DNA of 36,498 nt from Lachnospiraceae bacterium (lineage in GTDB: Bacteria > Bacillota > Clostridia > Lachnospirales > Lachnospiraceae): the NCBI GenBank assembly GCA_017536965.1, contig JAFWCK010000001.1, positions 1 through 36,498 on the forward strand. Direction: 5' to 3'. The position numbers and the translations under genes were made by a program. Under the pieces are notes generated by a model. The model was not told the DNA's origin. It saw only the letters and a program-made list of their open reading frames with translations, and did not search any database. Shown here in pieces: positions 32,977 through 36,498 of this stretch (its first letter is position 1; each line of letters starts with the position of its first letter).

Positions 32977-33720
32977 CATCGGCGGCAGCCCGTTTGTGCA
33001 GTCCTTCACGTGCGATGCGATCAGCTCGTGCACGCGGTCCGGAAGCGCTTCTTTTTCCTCCGTCGTCAGGTCCTTTGTCGGGATCGGTTCCAGGAACTCG
33101 ATGCGCACAGGGCCGCTCTTGATGATCGGGATGTGGTCATCGAACAAGAGCCCCGAGCCGTTGATGACCACCGGAATGATCGGCACGCCCGGCTTGACCG
33201 CCAGCTTGAAGCTGCCATGTTTGAACGGCAGCATCTCACCCTCTACCTTGGAGCGCGTGCCCTCCGGGAAGATCCACATGGAGATGCCCTGCTCAATGTA
33301 CTCCACGCCCTGCAGGATGGCCTTGATGCCCTCGCGCGAGTTTTTGCGGTCGAGGAAGAGGCAGTAGACCGAGTCCATCCACCAGCTGATCAGCGGCCAG
33401 TGCTCCATTTCCTTTTTGGCCACGAAGCCCGTGCGGTCCGGGAGGACCGGGTAGGTGGCGATGATGTCCATGAACCCGCGGTGGTTGGAGATGTAGACCA
33501 CCGGCTCGCCTTTTTTCGGCAGGTTCTCCAGCCCGACGTACTCGACTTTGGCGCCGGCCAGGAACTTTGTGATCCGCAGCGCGGTCTGCACAAACTTCAG
33601 GCAGATGATGTCGCGCTTGTACCTGTTAAACAGACCCACCAGCCGCGTGAACGGAAACAGAAACGCCGTGACGATGGTGATAAGAATCGCACATATAAGA
33701 ATCAGAATCAGCCGTATCAT
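32974..33720 (-). CDS. plsC: 1-acyl-sn-glycerol-3-phosphate acyltransferase
   Basis: The enzyme acylates lysophosphatidate to phosphatidate in membrane phospholipid synthesis. An N-terminal transmembrane helix (about 2-24) precedes the acyltransferase domain with motif I NHRGFMD, motif II region LDRKNS, motif III FPEGTRS and motif IV VPIIPVVINGSG. The 248 residues are typical. GAGG lies 8 nt upstream of ATG 33720. The genes on either side are unrelated to lipid metabolism. Confidence 0.92.
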   Translation of the reverse strand: MIRLILILICAILITIVTAFLFPFTRLVGLFNRYKRDIICLKFVQTALRITKFLAGAKVEYVGLENLPKKGEPVVYISNHRGFMDIIATYPVLPDRTGFVAKKEMEHWPLISWWMDSVYCLFLDRKNSREGIKAILQGVEYIEQGISMWIFPEGTRSKVEGEMLPFKHGSFKLAVKPGVPIIPVVINGSGLLFDDHIPIIKSGPVRIEFLEPIPTKDLTTEEKEALPDRVHELIASHVKDCTNGLPPM

Positions 33721-33801
33721 TTTAAAACCTCACTGATCGGTGAAACCCCGTTGCTTCAAATTTATTCGGGCGGACCCGCGTCAATATCGGGTAAACCCGT
33801 G

Positions 33802-35775
33802 TTACTTCAGATATCTTTCCCGTGCCGACAAACCCGCATGCATCAGGAAGAATGCTGCCAGGATGATCGTCAACGCGAACGCCGGTGCGACGGCCAGGAA
33901 CGGGTAGCTTACCAGGTATTCCTGACTGGATGCCAGCAGCGAGCCCAGCGTCTGCATGTATGGAAAATAGCTCAACAGCCCGGACATTCCCATGACGGTG
34001 ATGCCGATGACGGCGATGCAGAAAGTGTGAACGACCTGCTCAAGCACCGGCAGGATGAGCGATGTCTTCTCGCCCGGGTGCGCCTTCTTTGCTTTGATGG
34101 CGCCGGCCAGCCGGTCCGCGATGCCGCCCCACCCGTAAAGTCCCACCAGGCCCATCGCCGGGATGATCGAGCCGCGAATGATCAAAAGTATAAAGATCAT
34201 GATCGCCAACGGTGCACCAAAGCCAAAGATGTAGCGGATCGCTTTAAAGACTTCCGCGCCGGCTCCGCGCAGGAAACCTGCAAGCAGGCCGAATCCTACA
34301 CCCAGGATGATGGCGATGATGGTGTTAACAAATGCTCCCAAAATGGTATAAAAGACGCCGCTCGCCAGAAGCGCATAGATGTCGCGCCCCATCCCATCGG
34401 TCCCGAGGATGTGGCCGCGCTGGCCCGGTGCGAGGAACGCGCCGTTGATGTCGATCTCCTCAGGTGTGTGGGTGGATGTGAACGCCATAGCGATGGCGCC
34501 TGCCACGACCAGTCCCGCGCAGATGATGCCGATGATCAGCAGCACCTTGCCGGATTTATCTTTTTTGATTTGACCGCGTGCGCCAGCGACTGCAGATGTT
34601 CCGCTTTGGCCGGCTGTCGCGCCTGCCTGACTGCTAACTTTGAAGCGCACGCCAAAGACCTGCTCGGTCGGATCGCCGCCTGCTGCCAGCGACGCGATAA
34701 TATCGTTGATCAGTTTCAGCAGAAGGATCAGGATCATCAGCGCCAGCACGCCCGAGAAAAGTGTCGATACGTCCATGTTCATGATCGACCGCTGCGTCAG
34801 ATATCCCAGACCTGGAACCATGAACATCCACTCCACGATGACTTCGAACAGCACGATGATGACAATATGGTCGGCGATCCACGCTGCCACGGCGCCGATG
34901 CCACCCGCGAATGTGGTCCGGTGCCCGTTGCTGACGGCGGCGTTCATCAGGAAGCCAGCCAGCGGCAGGATCATCGAGAGCAGCGGCAGGATCATGCCGA
35001 TCATGTCGTTGCTGCGGACCGGAAGAAGTCTGGTCTGCACCGCAAATGTTTCTATTAGGATATAGCCCAGTGACATCGGCACGAAGGCACGCAGGATCAT
35101 GGAAATCACGCGGACGACGTTTTTGCCCGTGTGGCCTTTGGCCAGTCCGGCCAGCATGCCGATGATGAATGCAATGATGAGTGATGCGATGAGTATGAAG
35201 GCAGTGGCGCCGAGTCCCCCCAGCACTCTGTCCATGCCGCGCGAATAGTCGCCGCCGATGCGTGGGAATGCAATTCTCAGCAGAAACGCGCTTGCGATGG
35301 CGATGACCAGCGCAATGCCAAAGAACAGCAGCCGCTTGAGAATGTACTTGCCGCGCCCATCACGAGGAGTGGTCGCCTTGCTGGCTGCCGCTTGGCTACG
35401 ATGACTGTCCGCATACATTTGCGCAGCGTCCGGCTGTGCTTGTGTATTTGCAGCTGCTGTCGCCTGTGTGCTTGCCCCTGCTGCATAGGCTGCCGCGCCC
35501 GTTTGTCTTGGCTGCTGTGCTGCGGCATGTGATATCCCCGCGTTTTCCGGTTTGATGCCAACATCAAATGGAGGCTCAACGATCGGCGGATCAATATCCA
35601 GCTGAATCTTTGATGACGGCTGCGCAGGTTTTGTGTCAGCAGGCGCCCCATCATTAGTCAATGTAAGATGCGGCTTCATCGCCGGCTGCTTCTGCGCGCT
35701 CAGCTGCACGCCGCAGTTCGTACAGAACTTTGAGCCTTCCTCTATCTTTGCCCCACAATTACTGCAATACATCAT
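33802..35775 (-). CDS. Zinc-ribbon protein with two fused Dpp-type ABC permease halves
   Basis: Residues 1-25 are a zinc ribbon (C4, C7, C18, C21: YCSNCGAKIEEGSKFCTNCG). A low-complexity Ala/Gln/Pro linker reaches about residue 140. The membrane part has a DppB-like first half (KRLLFFGIALVIAIASAFLL to MVPGLGYLTQRSI) and a DppC-like second half (about 410-657) with HILGTDGMGRDIYALLASG, the classic oligopeptide permease signature. DppB and DppC are normally separate proteins. AGGGGG lies upstream; the second ATG (35772) is also a possible start. No binding protein or ATPase genes are visible here. Predicted to import peptides or nickel-like substrates; the partner ATPase must be elsewhere. Confidence 0.85.
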   Translation of the reverse strand: MMYCSNCGAKIEEGSKFCTNCGVQLSAQKQPAMKPHLTLTNDGAPADTKPAQPSSKIQLDIDPPIVEPPFDVGIKPENAGISHAAAQQPRQTGAAAYAAGASTQATAAANTQAQPDAAQMYADSHRSQAAASKATTPRDGRGKYILKRLLFFGIALVIAIASAFLLRIAFPRIGGDYSRGMDRVLGGLGATAFILIASLIIAFIIGMLAGLAKGHTGKNVVRVISMILRAFVPMSLGYILIETFAVQTRLLPVRSNDMIGMILPLLSMILPLAGFLMNAAVSNGHRTTFAGGIGAVAAWIADHIVIIVLFEVIVEWMFMVPGLGYLTQRSIMNMDVSTLFSGVLALMILILLLKLINDIIASLAAGGDPTEQVFGVRFKVSSQAGATAGQSGTSAVAGARGQIKKDKSGKVLLIIGIICAGLVVAGAIAMAFTSTHTPEEIDINGAFLAPGQRGHILGTDGMGRDIYALLASGVFYTILGAFVNTIIAIILGVGFGLLAGFLRGAGAEVFKAIRYIFGFGAPLAIMIFILLIIRGSIIPAMGLVGLYGWGGIADRLAGAIKAKKAHPGEKTSLILPVLEQVVHTFCIAVIGITVMGMSGLLSYFPYMQTLGSLLASSQEYLVSYPFLAVAPAFALTIILAAFFLMHAGLSARERYLK

Positions 35776-35902
35776 CGTCCCCCTAATAACTTATCCATAA
35801 AATACATATTTAGACATAGTTATTATATCACGTTCTATATATGTAGTGGTTTTTTTCGTTTGTTCTGTTTTTCTTCGATTTTTCCTTGGAAGCCTGAGAT
35901 GA

Positions 35903-36256
35903 TTATGACCATAGCGGCTGTTTTTTCTTTTTGATCATAACCGAAGAAAATGCTTTATGACCATATCCGATGTTTTATCATCCTTGGTCATAATCCGAAT
36001 CGACGTTTTATGACCATATGTAAATTTGTTTTCTCTTGGTCATAATTATGAAAAGTTTTTTGTGACCATACTCTGACTTTTTCATCCTTGGTCATAAACT
36101 GAAGTTTTTTTATTTGACCAAACGTGGATTTTTATTCCCTTGGTCATAATCAGAAGAATTATTATATGGCCAAACAGAAACTTCTTCTCTCCTGGTCATA
36201 AATAGCTGATTCGCTTTATGACCAAGCTCCTCTTCTTTAACCCTTTTGGCCATAAA
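35903..36256. repeat. Intergenic repeat array F: seven inverted pairs, 52-bp period
   Basis: Forward words ATGACC-type start at 35905, 35957, 36010, 36062, 36114, 36166 and 36218 (steps 52, 53, 52, 52, 52, 52). Reverse words GGTCAT-type start at 35933, 35986, 36038, 36090, 36142, 36194 and 36248. The gap inside pairs is 22-24 nt; the gap between pairs is exactly 18 nt in all six cases. Arms often extend to TTATGACCA/TGGTCATAA (9 bp). Interiors are unrelated in sequence. The array lies between the ABC permease start and the IS3 end; the stretch 36257-36362 holds nothing recognisable. Confidence 0.95.
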
Positions 36257-36362
36257 AGAGGCAGGTAAGTGGCACAAAAAAGGACCTTAGAGGGCAGAAC
36301 GCCCTGGGACAGGCTGCCGAACCGCGCGAAAAAAGCAAATAAAAAAGCGCCTCGGGGTGATA

Positions 36363-36498
36363 TGTACCCAGAATCCTGGACACATTGATTGGACCTTTAG
36401 GTGAAACACATGGATGCTTCCCTGTACTTTACAGGGGGCATCCATTTTGTTTTAGCCTGGATCCGCTCATTGTTGTAATAGTATATATATTCACGGAC
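36363..36498 (-). mobile_element. 3' end of an IS3-family (IS150-like) element
   Basis: The C-terminus of a DDE transposase is followed by a terminal segment, TGTCCAGGATTCTGGGTACA (36382-36363 on the minus strand), which has the look of an IS150-group terminal inverted repeat. The rest of the element lies beyond the window, so its other end and any target duplication cannot be seen. Confidence 0.75.
36397..36498 (-). CDS. IS3-family transposase OrfB, C-terminal 33 residues
   Basis: The minus strand reads VREYIYYYNNERIQ, then KTKWMPPVKYREAS, ending at TAA. The YI-YYNNERIQ and K-K-W-M-P-P-x-x-Y/F-R motifs are the standard C-terminus of IS3/IS150 OrfB (rve-type integrase core). The gene is partial because it runs off the window. 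The rest of the catalytic DDE core is outside. Confidence 0.92.
   Translation of the reverse strand, partial: VREYIYYYNNERIQAKTKWMPPVKYREASMCFT

Noticed and set aside
33010-35058. 682-codon plus-strand open frame opposite plsC and the ABC permease
   Set aside because: It is antisense to two clear genes, has no family signature and its composition is rich in Arg, His and Asp, as expected for a shadow frame.
29142-36256. Arrays as REP, BOX or MITE-type dispersed mobile repeats
   Set aside because: Each locus has a different word. Dispersed elements would share sequence between loci; only 31725-31770 and 32839-32976 share any.

Overview
The window looks like chromosome of an anaerobic, low-redox Firmicute of the class Clostridia (order Eubacteriales, possibly near Lachnospiraceae or Anaerovoracaceae; this is inferred from gene content and not proven). 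Supporting signs are strong AGGAGG ribosome binding sites, a phosphotransacetylase, an old-yellow-enzyme type Fe-S flavoprotein, a rubredoxin-tailed protein, an IreB-family protein, a YdbC/PC4 protein and clostridial-style lipoproteins. Most of the window is moderate-GC housekeeping or accessory chromosome. One block of about 5.6 kb (roughly 19.1-24.75 kb) is visibly AT-rich and reads as acquired DNA.

Layout: 1-4.1 kb holds a SRAP (YedK-like) DNA-crosslink protein, an FMN reductase, a small conserved protein, a cytoplasmic 5'-nucleotidase-family phosphoesterase and a small unknown protein. 4.1-7.1 kb is a 988-residue protein with two TIR-like domains followed by Sel1/TPR repeats. 7.3-12.2 kb holds pta, a small basic protein whose gene carries an intrinsic terminator inside its reading frame, a large membrane-anchored surface protein, and a NERD protein with a small membrane partner. 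12.4-17.7 kb holds a beta-helix lipoprotein, a second lipoprotein, a YdbC protein, two unknown or membrane proteins and NudC. 17.7-19.0 kb holds an IreB paralogue and a YitT transporter-like protein. 19.1-24.7 kb is the AT-rich island: in transcription order a small Cys-rich protein, a GIY-YIG/DUF2075 helicase-type protein split by one in-frame stop, a MazG-like pyrophosphohydrolase, a PLD-nuclease/DEAH-helicase/DUF3427 protein and a MutT-type Nudix hydrolase. This combination of two nuclease-NTPases and two nucleotide pyrophosphohydrolases is a credible phage-defence or nucleotide-sanitising module. 24.9-29.0 kb holds a MerR-type regulator and a minus-strand operon: micro-ORF, radical SAM protein, nitroreductase/MBL/rubredoxin fusion, YjbR/EVE-like protein. 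29.6-36.5 kb holds an OYE-family reductase, a membrane rhodanese, PlsC, a zinc-ribbon double ABC permease and the end of an IS3-family element.

The most unusual feature is not a gene. Nearly every long intergenic gap carries its own family of short words, different at each locus, arranged with striking regularity. Three gaps (about 14.0, 29.3 and 36.1 kb) have inverted word pairs recurring every 52-53 bp; a fourth (31.9 kb) keeps the same 23-nt gap inside each pair but not the overall period. Another gap (10.75-11.35 kb) has words every 41-42 bp in opposed clusters, and one (12.3 kb) has direct repeats at exactly 21 bp. These periods are close to 5, 4 and 2 turns of B-DNA. Other gaps have direct repeats of 23, 34, 38 and 41 bp. 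The architecture is shared while the sequence is not, which suggests a common process or binding logic acting on intergenic DNA in this genome. I do not recognise it as a named repeat class.
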